Below are positions 47,543 through 56,541 of a stretch of DNA of 64,000 nucleotides, in pieces. The notes beneath the pieces were generated by a model. The model was given only the letters and a program-made list of their open reading frames with translations, was not told the DNA's origin and did no database searches. This DNA comes from Burkholderiales bacterium (lineage in GTDB: Bacteria > Pseudomonadota > Gammaproteobacteria > Burkholderiales > Burkholderiaceae_C). The stretch covers positions 146,439-210,438 of the forward strand of contig JAGWTU010000002.1 of NCBI GenBank assembly GCA_028868825.1, in the 5' to 3' direction. Numbering within the stretch: position 1 is the first letter of the stretch; each line of letters opens with the position of its first letter. The position numbers were made by a program, and so were the translations under genes.

Positions 47543-49591
47543 ATGACGCCCACCCTGCAGAGTTTCATCGCCGGCCGCTGGATCGGCACCACCCCCGCCG
47601 CCGCGCTGGCCAGCGCCGTCGACGGCCGCACCGTCTATCACACCCATGCCGAGGCGATCGACTTCGCCGAGGCCTGGTCGTATGCGCGCCGCACCGGCGG
47701 GCCGGCGCTGCTCGCGCTCGATTTCCAGCAGCGCGCCGCGCGCCTCAAGGCGCTCGGCGCCTACCTCATCCAGCACAAGGAGCGGCTGTACGAGATCTCG
47801 CGCCACACGGGTGCCACGCGCGCCGACAGCTGGGTCGACATCGAGGGCGGCAGCGGCACGCTCTACGCGTATGCGGCCGTCGGCACCGGTGAGCTGCCCT
47901 CGGGCAACGTCGTCCACGAGGGCCCGGCGATGGCGCTGGGCAAGAAGGGCGGCTTCGCCGGCACGCATATCCTGGTGCCGCGCGGCGGCGTCGCCGTGCA
48001 CATCAACGCCTTCAATTTCCCGGTCTGGGGCCTGCTCGAGAAATTCGCGCCGAGTTTCCTCGCCGGCATGCCCTGCATCGCCAAGCCGGCCACCGCCACG
48101 AGCTACCTCACCGAGGCGGCCGTGCGGCTGATGAACGAATCGGGACTGCTGCCGGCGGGCAGCCTGCAACTCGTCATCGGCGGTACCGGCGACCTGCTCG
48201 ACCGCCTCGACGGCCAGGACATCGTCACTTTCACCGGCTCGGCCGACACGGCCGCCAAGCTGCGCAGCAACCGCCATCTGATCGAGCGCTCGGTGCCTTT
48301 CAACGCCGAGGCCGATTCGCTGAACTGCGCCATCCTCGCGCCCGACGTGAGCCCCGACGACGAGGAGTTCGACCTCTTCGTCAAGGAAGTCGCGCGCGAG
48401 ATGACGGTCAAGGCGGGCCAGAAATGCACGGCCATCCGCCGCGCCATCGTGCCGCGCCGGCATCTCGACGCGGTCGCCGAGCGGCTGCGTGCGCGCCTGG
48501 CGAAGATCACCGTCGGCGACCCCGCGGTCGAGGGCGTGAAGATGGGCGCGCTGGCCTCGCGCGCGCAGCTGCGCGACGTCTCCGAGCGCGTCGCGCTGCT
48601 GGCCCGCGGCCTCGAGATCGTGAGCGGCGGCGGCGCCGGCTTCAAGCCCGTCGGTGACGGCGTAGCGGAAGGCGCCTTCCACGCGCCGACGCTGCTGCTG
48701 TGCCGCGACGCGTTTGCCAACACCGATGTCCACGACGTCGAGGCCTTCGGCCCGGTGAGCACGCTGATGCCCTACGACGACCTCGACGCCGCGCTCGAAC
48801 TCGCGGCGCGCGGCAAGGGCAGCCTCGTCAGCACGCTCGTCACGCGCGATCCGCATGTCGCCGCGCATGCGGTGCCGGCGCTGGCGGCCTTCCACGGCCG
48901 CGTCCTCGTGCTCGACCGCGAGGCCGCCGTCGAATCGACCGGCCATGGCTCGCCGCTGCCGCAGCTCAAGCATGGCGGACCGGGGCGCTCGGGCGGCGGC
49001 GAGGAGTTGGGCGGCGTGCGCGCCGTCAAGCATTACCTGCAGCGCACGGCGGTGCAGGGCTCGCCGACGATGCTCGCCGCGGTGGCGCGCGAATACGTGC
49101 GCGGCGCGAAAGTGCGCGAGGAGGCCGTGCACCCGTTCCGCAAGTATTTCGACGAGATCGAGGTCGGCGATTCGCTGCTCACGCACCGGCGCACCGTGAG
49201 CGAAGCCGACATCGTCGCCTTCGGCGGCATCTCGGGCGACTACTTCTACATGCATTTCGACGAGATCGCGGCGCGCGAATCGGCCTTCGGTCAGCGCATC
49301 GCGCATGGCTATTTCGTGCTCTCGGCGGCGGCCGGGCTGTTCGTCTCGCCGGCGCCGGGTCCGGTGCTCGCGAACTACGGCCTGGACACGCTGCGCTTCG
49401 TCAAGCCGGTGGCCATCGGCGACACGATCCGCGCGCGCCTGACCTGCAAGCGCAAGACGACGCGGCCGCCGAAGAAGGACCAGCCGGCGCAGGGCGTCGT
49501 CGCCTGGGACGTGCAGGTGACGAACCAGCTGGACGAGCTCGTCGCCAGCTACGACATCCTGACGCTGGTGCTCGAGCGCCCGGCGGGCTGA
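47543..49591 (+). CDS. paaZ: PaaZ, oxepin-CoA hydrolase / 3-oxo-5,6-dehydrosuberyl-CoA semialdehyde dehydrogenase
   Basis: A 682-residue bifunctional protein. The aldehyde dehydrogenase domain (to ~520) has catalytic Cys295 in [14 protein letters not shown]. The C-terminal MaoC-like hydratase has Asp566 and His571 ([14 protein letters not shown]), the same five-residue spacing as the E. coli catalytic pair. It opens the oxepin ring and oxidises the aldehyde. Last gene of the operon; its 3' end overlaps the convergent kinase gene by 43 bp. Confidence 0.95.
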   Translation: MTPTLQSFIAGRWIGTTPAAALASAVDGRTVYHTHAEAIDFAEAWSYARRTGGPALLALDFQQRAARLKALGAYLIQHKERLYEISRHTGATRADSWVDIEGGSGTLYAYAAVGTGELPSGNVVHEGPAMALGKKGGFAGTHILVPRGGVAVHINAFNFPVWGLLEKFAPSFLAGMPCIAKPATATSYLTEAAVRLMNESGLLPAGSLQLVIGGTGDLLDRLDGQDIVTFTGSADTAAKLRSNRHLIERSVPFNAEADSLNCAILAPDVSPDDEEFDLFVKEVAREMTVKAGQKCTAIRRAIVPRRHLDAVAERLRARLAKITVGDPAVEGVKMGALASRAQLRDVSERVALLARGLEIVSGGGAGFKPVGDGVAEGAFHAPTLLLCRDAFANTDVHDVEAFGPVSTLMPYDDLDAALELAARGKGSLVSTLVTRDPHVAAHAVPALAAFHGRVLVLDREAAVESTGHGSPLPQLKHGGPGRSGGGEELGGVRAVKHYLQRTAVQGSPTMLAAVAREYVRGAKVREEAVHPFRKYFDEIEVGDSLLTHRRTVSEADIVAFGGISGDYFYMHFDEIAARESAFGQRIAHGYFVLSAAAGLFVSPAPGPVLANYGLDTLRFVKPVAIGDTIRARLTCKRKTTRPPKKDQPAQGVVAWDVQVTNQLDELVASYDILTLVLERPAG

Positions 49592-51546
49592 GCGGCCGGG
49601 TCGAACGCGGCTTCGCCCTCGGCCAGCGGCGCCAGCGGCAGCGTGCAGCAAAAGCGGCTGCCGCAGCCCGGTTCGCTGTCGACCGCGATCGACCCGCCCA
49701 TCAGCGCCAGCAGGCTGCGGCACATCGCCAGCCCCAGTCCGCTGCCGCCCTGCCCCTGCGCAGCGCCGGCCCCGGTCTGCACGAATTCCTGGAACAGCCG
49801 GCTGCGGCCGGCGGCGTCGATGCCGATGCCGGTGTCGCTGACCTCCAGCGTCAGCGTGCCGGCGCCGCCTTCGCCGCCCGGCGCCCAGTCGGCCCGCAGC
49901 GCCACCGCACCGGCCTCGGTGAACTTGATCGCATTGCCCAGCAGGTTCAGCACCACCTGCTGCAGGCGCTGGCGGTCGCAGACCAGCGGCCGGGGCAGCG
50001 CCGGATCGATGCGCAGCGTGAACGCGAGCCCCTTCTGGTCGGCCATGGGCTTGAACACCGAGGCCGCCTCGCGCAGCGCCGCGGCGACGTCGACCGGCGC
50101 GCGCTGAAGCTCGAACTTGCCGGCCTCGATCTTCGCCAGGTCGAGCACGTCGTTGCACAGCGCCAGCAGCATCTGCGCGGCGGTCTTCGCGAGCTTGAGC
50201 TGGCGCCGCTGCGTCTCGTCGAGCCGCGAGAGCATCAGCAGCGAGGTCAGCCCGATGACGCCGTTGATCGGGTTGCGCATCTCGTGCGTGACCTGCGCGA
50301 AATAGCGGCTCTGGCGCGCCGTCGCCTCGGCCGCGCCCTCGGCGCGGGCCAGCGCCACCGCCTCGCCGACGGCGCTCAGACGACGGCCATGGACGGCCTC
50401 GCTCGAAGCCGGCGCGCCGAGGTGCAGCGCCTGCAGCCGCGAGCGCATCGACGTGCCGACCCAGCCGACGCAGCTCGCCTGCGAGCGCTTGAGCGCCTCC
50501 AGCGAGCCGCGCAGGTCACCGAGCGCCTCGCAGGCCTCGCTGAGCACGCGATGCAGCTGCGTCGCGTTCAGCGGCGAGAGCAGCTCGGGGCCGGCCGCCG
50601 GCGTGGCCAGGAAGCTCTCGATCTGCGCGCGCGCGCGCTGCGGCTGGCCGGCGGCGAGCCAGACCGCGGCGCTCATCCAGGCGCGGTTCGCGGCGGTGGC
50701 CGGGTTGTCGTTCTCGGCCCAGGGCGGCTGCTCGCCCAGCAGCGCCAGCGCCGCCTGCGGCGCCCCGCATTGCGAGCGCACGAGCGCGATCACGCAGCGC
50801 AGCGCGGGGCGCTGTTCGAGCCGCGCGGGCTCGAGCAGCCAGTCGTGGCGCTCGATCAACTCGGCCGCCGCGGCGCTGCGACCGACCAGCACATGCGTGA
50901 GCAGCAGGTTGTAGAACATGCCCACCGGCCGCAGGTCGGTGCGCACCGCCTCGCCGAGCACGCGCGGCAGCAGCGCCGCGGCGCTGTCGACGTCGCCGGC
51001 ACTCAGCAACAGGAAGATCAACGTCTGCGCCGAGCGCGCCTGCATGAACACCAGTCCGGCCGCCTGCGCCAGCGCATCGGCCCGCTGCGCGACGGCCAGC
51101 GCCTCGTCGTAGCGCTTGAACTGGACGAGGATGTTGCCCAGCGCGGTCTCGGTCCAGAAGCGCTCGGCCGGCGGCCGCGGGTCGGCGGCGGCGTCGCCAT
51201 GGGCCCGCAGGCGGTCGTACATCAGGTGCGTGCGCAGCGGCGACTGGAATTCGATCAGCGCCAGCGCCACATCGGCCAGCCGCTGCGCCCGCGCCCAGCC
51301 GGCGGCGGCGAGTTCGGCAACCGCCGCGTCGACCTTGACGCGGGTGGCGACGTCGCGACTGCGCACGGCGGCGAGGCAGACCGCCTCGTAGGCACGCGAC
51401 AGCAGCGCGATGCGGGGCTCGCTGCGCGCGACCACCGCGTTCGCCGCGTCCAGACCCCGCTCGGGTTCGACGAAGCCCAGGTCCCAGGCCTGGGCCAAGG
51501 CATAGGCATCGGTCTCGAAGCAGGACCCCGGTTCGGGCAGCGACAT
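49549..51546 (-). CDS. Histidine kinase with N-terminal TPR-like helical repeats
   Basis: A 665-residue cytoplasmic kinase. Residues ~20-370 are helical repeats resembling TPRs (FWTETALGNILVQFKRYDEA, AQAADALAQ-like pairs, LLTHVLVGRSAAAAELIERH). HisKA has its His in FAQVTHEMRNPINGVIGLTS; HATPase motifs are VVLNLLGNAIKFTEAG, DTGIGID and GGSGLGLAMCRSL. No receiver or membrane helix. Its stop lies inside paaZ (convergent). No partner regulator is adjacent on the strand. Confidence 0.9.
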   Translation of the reverse strand: MSLPEPGSCFETDAYALAQAWDLGFVEPERGLDAANAVVARSEPRIALLSRAYEAVCLAAVRSRDVATRVKVDAAVAELAAAGWARAQRLADVALALIEFQSPLRTHLMYDRLRAHGDAAADPRPPAERFWTETALGNILVQFKRYDEALAVAQRADALAQAAGLVFMQARSAQTLIFLLLSAGDVDSAAALLPRVLGEAVRTDLRPVGMFYNLLLTHVLVGRSAAAAELIERHDWLLEPARLEQRPALRCVIALVRSQCGAPQAALALLGEQPPWAENDNPATAANRAWMSAAVWLAAGQPQRARAQIESFLATPAAGPELLSPLNATQLHRVLSEACEALGDLRGSLEALKRSQASCVGWVGTSMRSRLQALHLGAPASSEAVHGRRLSAVGEAVALARAEGAAEATARQSRYFAQVTHEMRNPINGVIGLTSLLMLSRLDETQRRQLKLAKTAAQMLLALCNDVLDLAKIEAGKFELQRAPVDVAAALREAASVFKPMADQKGLAFTLRIDPALPRPLVCDRQRLQQVVLNLLGNAIKFTEAGAVALRADWAPGGEGGAGTLTLEVSDTGIGIDAAGRSRLFQEFVQTGAGAAQGQGGSGLGLAMCRSLLALMGGSIAVDSEPGCGSRFCCTLPLAPLAEGEAAFDPAAQPAGRSSTSVRMS

Positions 51547-51584
51547 GGCGGAACGATAACCGCCCGACGCGGATCGCGGTTAGC

Positions 51585-51851
51585 TCAGACCGGCGCTGCC
51601 TCGGCCATCGGCACCGCGACGGCGCGCCGCGGCGCCGCCGGCGCGCTGCCGCCGGCCGTGAACCGGGCCGCCGCGGCGGCGGTCTCGGCGACGGCGCGGG
51701 CATAGGCCTGCAGCGCCTCGCCGGTGAGTTCGACCTCGACCGCCGGCAGACCCGGCGCGGCGACCCGGATCACCAGTCCCAGTGCGGGAAACGAACGCGA
51801 CAGGAAGACCTTGGCGTCGGACGAGGCATCGAAGCGGCGGGATGTCTTCAT
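51585..51851 (-). CDS. Small protein of unknown function
   Basis: An 88-residue frame beginning MKTSRRFDASSDAKVFLSRS, with FPALGLVIRVAAPGLPAVEV and an alanine-rich C-terminus. I chose ATG 51851 over 51959, because the longer reading adds an implausible leader built on short GGCATCAGGCATC-type repeats around 51935-51960. No family recognised. Possibly a small regulator; evidence is codon bias only. Confidence 0.5.
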   Translation of the reverse strand: MKTSRRFDASSDAKVFLSRSFPALGLVIRVAAPGLPAVEVELTGEALQAYARAVAETAAAAARFTAGGSAPAAPRRAVAVPMAEAAPV

Positions 51852-51951
51852 GGCGTTCCAGTGGGATGCGCAGGGCGTCGATCGGATATCGGCCGCGGCG
51901 GGCAACACTTGAGTCCCGCGGCGACCCGCGTCGGGCATCAGGCATCCGGCA

Positions 51952-53724
51952 TCAGGCATCGAACTCGAGCTCGATGCGCGTGCCGGCGCCGGGCGCGCTG
52001 TGCAGCCGCAGGCGGCCGCCGACCAGCGCCGCCTGCTCCTCGATGCCGCGCAGTCCGTAATGCCCCGGCCGCGGCAGCGCGGGGTCGAAGCCGACGCCGT
52101 CGTCGGCGATCACCAGGTGCACGCGCGGCGCGTCGCCATCGCCATCGCCGTCGCCGTCGCGTGCGCTGCTGCGCAGCTCGACCTCGACGGCCTGCGCGCC
52201 GGCATGGCGCTCGACGTTGCGCAGCGCCTCCTCGACGATGCGGAACACCGTCTGCGCGCTTTCGCCGGCGACGCCGGCGGCGGCGGGGTCGGCCTGCAAC
52301 CGCGTCGCCACGCCGCTGCGCTCGCCGAACCGCGCCAGCAGCTCCTGCAGCGCGGCGCCGAGCCCGGACTCGCGCACACCGTTGTGGCGGATCTGCGTGA
52401 TGGCGTTGCGCGTCTCGGCCAGGCCGCTGGCGGCGACCTCCTCGGCGCGCGCGAGTTCACTCTCGAGCTCGGCCTCGCCCCAGCGCGCGCGCAGCTTGCG
52501 CACGAGCCGGATCTGCGTCAGCAGCGCCATCAGCGTGTGCGCCAGCGTGTCGTGCAGGTCGCGCGCCAGGCGCAGGCGCTCGCGCGTGACGGCGGCCTGG
52601 CGCGCGTCGTCGGCCAGCCGCTCGATGCGCCGCGTGCGCTCGGCCACCCGCGCGTCGAGTTCGGCGTTGAGCGTCTGCAGCGCCCGCTTCTCGCGCTGCA
52701 GATGGTCGACGAGCTCGGCCAGCGCGGCGCCGATGCGGCCGATCTCGTCGCGCCCGCGCGGCAGCCCCAGCGCCTGGCGCGTGCCGTCGCGCACCTCGTG
52801 CGCCTGGCGCGCCAGCGTCGTCAGCCGACGCAGCAGCAGCTGCGTCATCACGACCACCGCCGCCGCCGAGACGAGGCCGGCCAGCAGCACGGTGACGAAG
52901 ACGGTGCGGCGCGTCGCGCGCGCCGGTGCCAGCGCCGACGCGTCGGGTTGGCGCACGCGCACCGACCAGCCCGGACCGGCCTGCCCGCGCGCGCCGCCGG
53001 TGGCGTCGTCGCGCCCCGTCAGGTAGGCGCCGCCGGCGGCATAGGCCTGGGCATCGGGCGCCGGCTTGCCGGCACTGCCGTCCGGGCCCGAGAGCACGGT
53101 GCCGTCGGCGCCGACGAGCAGCATCTCGAGGTTGCGGCCGCGCTCCAGCGACTGCAGCAGCGAGCGCTCGCGGCCCTCGAGCCAGCCCCAGGACAGCCGC
53201 GCCGCGAGCACGCCGGGATAGCGACCGCCGGGCGGCGACAGCGGCACGGCCCAGATGATCTCGCCGCGCCGCTGCACCTGCGGCACCGCGCCCGGCGCGG
53301 CCGCGGACGGCGGCGGCAGCACCTGCAGCTCGCGCTGCGCGATCGCCTCGGCGCCCACCGACACCGCGACGCGCCCGCCAGCGCCCAACACGGCGATCCA
53401 CTCGAACTCGGGGAACTGCGCGCGCACCGCGCCGAGGTGGCGCCGCACCGAGGCCTCGCCGAGGTCGGTCGAGGCCAGCAGCTGCGCCGCGGTCGCCTGC
53501 AGCAGCTGATGGCGGGTCTCGAGGCTGCCGTCGAGCGCGTCGCGGATCTGCGTCGCGAACTGGCCGAGCAGGCGCTGCGTGTCGGCGCGGGCACGCGACT
53601 CGGCCTCGTCGGAGGCGAGGTGGGCGGCGACCAGCGCGGCGAAGCCGATCAAGCCCAGCACGGCCCAGCCGATGGCCGCCGCAAGCCTTACGCGCGGGTC
53701 GATGCGACGCCAGATCGATTCCAA
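51952..53724 (-). CDS. Membrane sensor histidine kinase (NarL-partner type)
   Basis: About 590 residues. One N-terminal helix (AAAIGWAVLGLIGFAALVAA), a periplasmic double-Cache-like region (residues ~40-275), a second helix (VFVTVLLAGLVSAAAVVVM), HAMP, a coiled coil, then HisKA_3 (RLARDLHDTLAHTLMALLTQ) and HATPase (FRIVEEALRNVERHAGAQ; DDGVGFD). No ATG fits: TTG 53724 has GAGG upstream and gives the sequence ESIWRRIDPRVRL; GTG 53772 is an alternative. It diverges from a LuxR-type regulator gene, its probable partner. Confidence 0.87.
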   Translation of the reverse strand: MESIWRRIDPRVRLAAAIGWAVLGLIGFAALVAAHLASDEAESRARADTQRLLGQFATQIRDALDGSLETRHQLLQATAAQLLASTDLGEASVRRHLGAVRAQFPEFEWIAVLGAGGRVAVSVGAEAIAQRELQVLPPPSAAAPGAVPQVQRRGEIIWAVPLSPPGGRYPGVLAARLSWGWLEGRERSLLQSLERGRNLEMLLVGADGTVLSGPDGSAGKPAPDAQAYAAGGAYLTGRDDATGGARGQAGPGWSVRVRQPDASALAPARATRRTVFVTVLLAGLVSAAAVVVMTQLLLRRLTTLARQAHEVRDGTRQALGLPRGRDEIGRIGAALAELVDHLQREKRALQTLNAELDARVAERTRRIERLADDARQAAVTRERLRLARDLHDTLAHTLMALLTQIRLVRKLRARWGEAELESELARAEEVAASGLAETRNAITQIRHNGVRESGLGAALQELLARFGERSGVATRLQADPAAAGVAGESAQTVFRIVEEALRNVERHAGAQAVEVELRSSARDGDGDGDGDAPRVHLVIADDGVGFDPALPRPGHYGLRGIEEQAALVGGRLRLHSAPGAGTRIELEFDA

Positions 53725-53897
53725 TGGGGCTGCCTCTGCTTTCGATCGTGACCCGGCAGTGCCGGACGACACTGGGCGGCATTCCGGGCCGTGACTAAGC
53801 TGATGTCGATGAGCTGGCCGCCACCTTCGATTGTCCTCAGCCGCCGCCGCGCGACAAGCGCGGGCGCCGGCGGCGGCCGCCGGCCGGGGGGCTGCGC

Positions 53898-54092
53898 ATG
53901 ATCGACGAACTGATAGCCACGGTCGCCCGCGCGACCGGCCTGCCGCGTCCGGTGGCCGAACAGGCCGTCGCGGCGATGCTGCGCTTCCTGACCGCGCGCC
54001 TGCCCTCGGCCCTGGTGGGCGAGATCCATGCCCAGCTGCGGCCGCAGCCGGGCGAGAATGCAGCGCCCGAGACCCCTGCCCCCGCCCCATGA
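53898..54092 (+). CDS. Small protein co-translated with a response regulator
   Basis: A 64-residue frame starting MIDELIATVARATGLPRPVA, continuing EQAVAAMLRFLTARLPSAL and ending in a proline/alanine tail. The helix pattern and TGLP...AMLRFLTARLP resemble DUF2267-like short helical proteins, but I do not assign it. Its stop overlaps the regulator start as ATGA. It lies in the divergent gap after the sensor kinase, so it may tune that pathway. Confidence 0.6.
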   Translation: MIDELIATVARATGLPRPVAEQAVAAMLRFLTARLPSALVGEIHAQLRPQPGENAAPETPAPAP

Positions 54093-54769
54093 CCGCGCCC
54101 CCGCCGCTGCGCCTGCTGATCGTCGACGACCAGCCGCTGATCCGGCGCGGGCTGGCGATGATGCTGGCGACCGAGGCCGGCATCGAGGTCGTCGGCCAGG
54201 CCGGCGACGGCGTCGAGGCGATCGAGATGGCCGCGGCGCTGCAGCCCGACGTCGTCGTGATGGACCTGCAGATGCCGCGCGCCAGCGGCGTCGTCGCGAC
54301 GCGCGAGATCACGCGCGCCCAGCCCGGCACCAAGGTCGTCGTGCTCACCACCTACGACCACGACGAACTCGTGTTCGAGGCCATCAGCGCCGGTGCCGGC
54401 GCCTATCTGCTGAAGGACGCGACCGAGGCCGAGGTGCTCGAGACCGTGCGCGCCGTGCACCGCGGCGAATCGCATCTCTCGCCGGCGATCGCGCGCAAGG
54501 TGATGGACCGCTTCCGCGCGCTGTCGCAGCAGTTGCCGGCGCCCGAGGCGACGGCGGCGCGGCCCGTCGACCCGCTCGAGGAGCCGCTGACCGAGAAGGA
54601 GGAGCGCGTGCTCGAACTCCTCTCGCAGGGCCTGAGCAACAAGCAGATCGCGGCCGCCGTGTTCCTGGCCGAGGGCACGGTCAAGAACTACGTCAGCCGC
54701 ATCATGGAGAAGCTGCACGCGCGCAGCCGCACCGAACTCGCCGTGCGGGCGGTCGGGCGGCGCGCCTGA
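54089..54769 (+). CDS. LuxR/NarL-type response regulator
   Basis: A 226-residue regulator: receiver (LLIVDDQPLIRRGLAMMLAT; Asp in VVVMDLQMPRASG; Lys in AYLLKDATEAEV) and GerE helix-turn-helix (LTEKEERVLELLSQGLSNKQ, GTVKNYVSRIMEKLHARSR). The C-terminus ends VRAVGRRA. It is translationally coupled to the 64-residue protein and divergent from a HisKA_3 kinase, which is presumably its partner. Confidence 0.92.
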   Translation: MTAPPPLRLLIVDDQPLIRRGLAMMLATEAGIEVVGQAGDGVEAIEMAAALQPDVVVMDLQMPRASGVVATREITRAQPGTKVVVLTTYDHDELVFEAISAGAGAYLLKDATEAEVLETVRAVHRGESHLSPAIARKVMDRFRALSQQLPAPEATAARPVDPLEEPLTEKEERVLELLSQGLSNKQIAAAVFLAEGTVKNYVSRIMEKLHARSRTELAVRAVGRRA

Positions 54770-54781
54770 TCGATCCGCCGC

Positions 54782-55336
54782 TTACCGGTTCGGATAGACG
54801 ATGTCGGCGCGGCGGTTCTGCGCCCAGGCCGCCTCGTCGTGGCCTTGCGCTTGCGGATGGCTCTTGCCCCAGCTCATCGTCGTGATCTGACCGCCCTTGA
54901 CGCCGACCAGCTCGAGCGCCTTCTTCAGCGCATCGGCGCGTTCCTGGCCCAGCGCGAGGTTGTATTCCGAGCTGCCCCGCTCGTCGGTATTGCCCTCGAT
55001 GCGCACCGCCACCGTCGCATGCTGGTCGAGGTAATTGCCCTGGGTCTGGATGAGACCGTTGTACTTGTCCTGGATGTTGTAGCGGTCGAAGTCGAAATAG
55101 ACGCTGCGCTCGTTGTGGATCGGGCTATTGGGGTCGAGGTAGGCCGGCAGCGTGACGGTCGCGACCTTGGTCTGCGCGACCGGTGCCGGTTTGGCGGCGA
55201 CCGGCGCGGGCGCCGGCGCCGGCGTCGCGACGGCGACCGGTGCCGGCTTGGGTGGGGCGACCGGCGTGCTGCTGCACGCCGCGAGTGCGGCGACGGCGGC
55301 GGCGCCGACGACGGTCAGGAACTGGGGGGTCTTCAT
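54782..55336 (-). CDS. pal: OmpA-family peptidoglycan-associated lipoprotein (Pal-like)
   Basis: A 184-residue lipoprotein. Lipobox LAAC with Cys21, then a proline/alanine linker (residues ~25-65), and an OmpA-like peptidoglycan-binding domain (SVYFDFDRYNIQDKYNGLIQ; RIEGNTDERGSSEYNLALGQ; RRADIVY). ATG 55336 has GGAGGA upstream. The usual tolQRAB neighbours are absent, so it may be a second Pal-like protein rather than the Tol-linked one. Confidence 0.85.
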   Translation of the reverse strand: MKTPQFLTVVGAAAVAALAACSSTPVAPPKPAPVAVATPAPAPAPVAAKPAPVAQTKVATVTLPAYLDPNSPIHNERSVYFDFDRYNIQDKYNGLIQTQGNYLDQHATVAVRIEGNTDERGSSEYNLALGQERADALKKALELVGVKGGQITTMSWGKSHPQAQGHDEAAWAQNRRADIVYPNR

Positions 55337-55643
55337 GGATTCCTCCGGTGGGGTTTCGGCGGGTCTTCGCCGCGGTGACCACGATCGCATCGACCCGCGC
55401 GCCACGCCAGTGCATGGCGTCACCCTGAGGTCACCGCCGGGGCATGCCTTTCGTCACAACGCGTCATCGAAGCACGGCGGCGGTGCGCCGGGCGATGGCA
55501 GCGACGCTGCCACCGCGGCGATCCCACCGGCAAGGCGGCGCCTCGGGGACAACCCTCGGCGGCGGCGCGCTTGCGCTGGATCAGCCGCTGGCACGGAACC
55601 TGTATGCCGCGACGGGCCATCGCCCCTACGATCGAGCCGCACC
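55337..55643. other. 307-bp divergent gap, pal versus nickel/cobalt permease
   Basis: No gene seen. It must hold both promoters. Stretches such as GCAGCGACGCTGC (about 55498) form small hairpins. AGCCGCTGGCACGGAACCTG near 55583 faintly recalls a B12 box but lacks the conserved core, so no riboswitch is called. Confidence 0.4.
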
Positions 55644-56465
55644 ATGAACGACCTCCCCACCGACTGGGGCGCCCTTGCCGCGCTCGTGTTCCTGCTGGGC
55701 ATGCGCCATGGCTTCGACGCCGACCATCTGGCCGCCATCGACGGCCTGACGCGGCTGAGTTCGCGCCATGGCCGCCGCTACGCGCGCTGGTGCGGCGCGC
55801 TGTTCTCGCTCGGCCATGGTGCGGTCGTGCTGGCGATCGCCGCCGCCGTCGGCCTGGCCAGCGAGGTCTGGACGCCGCCGCCCTGGCTCGACGCCTTCGG
55901 CGCCTGGGTCTCGATCGTCTTCCTGCTGCTCGTCGGCGTCGTCAACCTGCGCGCGGTGCTGAGCGCCGACCCGGCGCAGCCCGTGGCGCTCGTCGGTGTC
56001 AAGGCGCCGCTGCTGGCGCGGCTGCTGCCGGCCGGCAGCGCGGCGGGCGTCGCCGCCGTCGGTGCGCTGTTCGCGCTCTCGTTCGACACGCTGAGCCAGA
56101 CGGCGCTGTTCGCCGCCACGGCGACGCATTTCGGCGGCACGCGCGCGGCGCTGGCGCTCGGCGCGCTGTTCGTGCTGGGCATGCTGGCGTCGGACGGCGT
56201 CAACGGCTGGTGGATCGCGCGGCTGATCGCGCGCGCCGACGAGGTCGCGCTGCTGGCCTCGCGCGTGATGGGGCTGGCCGTCGCCGGCGTGAGCCTGCTC
56301 GTCGCCGCGCTCGGTATCGCGCGGCTCGTCTCGCCGGCCTTCCGCAGCTGGGGCGACGAGCGCGAGCTGGCGTTCGGCGCCGTCGTCGTCGGCGTCGTCG
56401 GCGCCAGCTACCTCGTCGCGCGCGCGCTCGCCGCCGCGGTACCGGCGGCGCGCGAAGCCGGCTGA
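55644..56465 (+). CDS. Nickel/cobalt permease (NiCoT, HoxN/NixA family)
   Basis: A 273-residue membrane protein. The NiCoT signature R-H-x-x-D-A-D-H appears as LLGMRHGFDADHLAAIDGLT in helix II, with FSLGHGAVVLAIA, and a further signature LFALSFDTLSQTALFA. About eight helices. It imports Ni or Co. No urease, hydrogenase or B12 genes adjoin, and I found no convincing cobalamin or NiCo riboswitch in the 307-bp upstream gap. Confidence 0.85.
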   Translation: MNDLPTDWGALAALVFLLGMRHGFDADHLAAIDGLTRLSSRHGRRYARWCGALFSLGHGAVVLAIAAAVGLASEVWTPPPWLDAFGAWVSIVFLLLVGVVNLRAVLSADPAQPVALVGVKAPLLARLLPAGSAAGVAAVGALFALSFDTLSQTALFAATATHFGGTRAALALGALFVLGMLASDGVNGWWIARLIARADEVALLASRVMGLAVAGVSLLVAALGIARLVSPAFRSWGDERELAFGAVVVGVVGASYLVARALAAAVPAAREAG

Positions 56466-56541
56466 GGGCCGTGGCTCCAAGCCCGGCCGCTGCGGGGTCG
56501 TTGCCCCGGCCCGCAAGCCGATGGCGGGCAGAATCGGCGCG

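Noticed and set aside
55337..55643. Cobalamin riboswitch ahead of the nickel/cobalt permease
   Set aside because: Only a faint B12-box resemblance near 55583; the conserved upstream core is missing.
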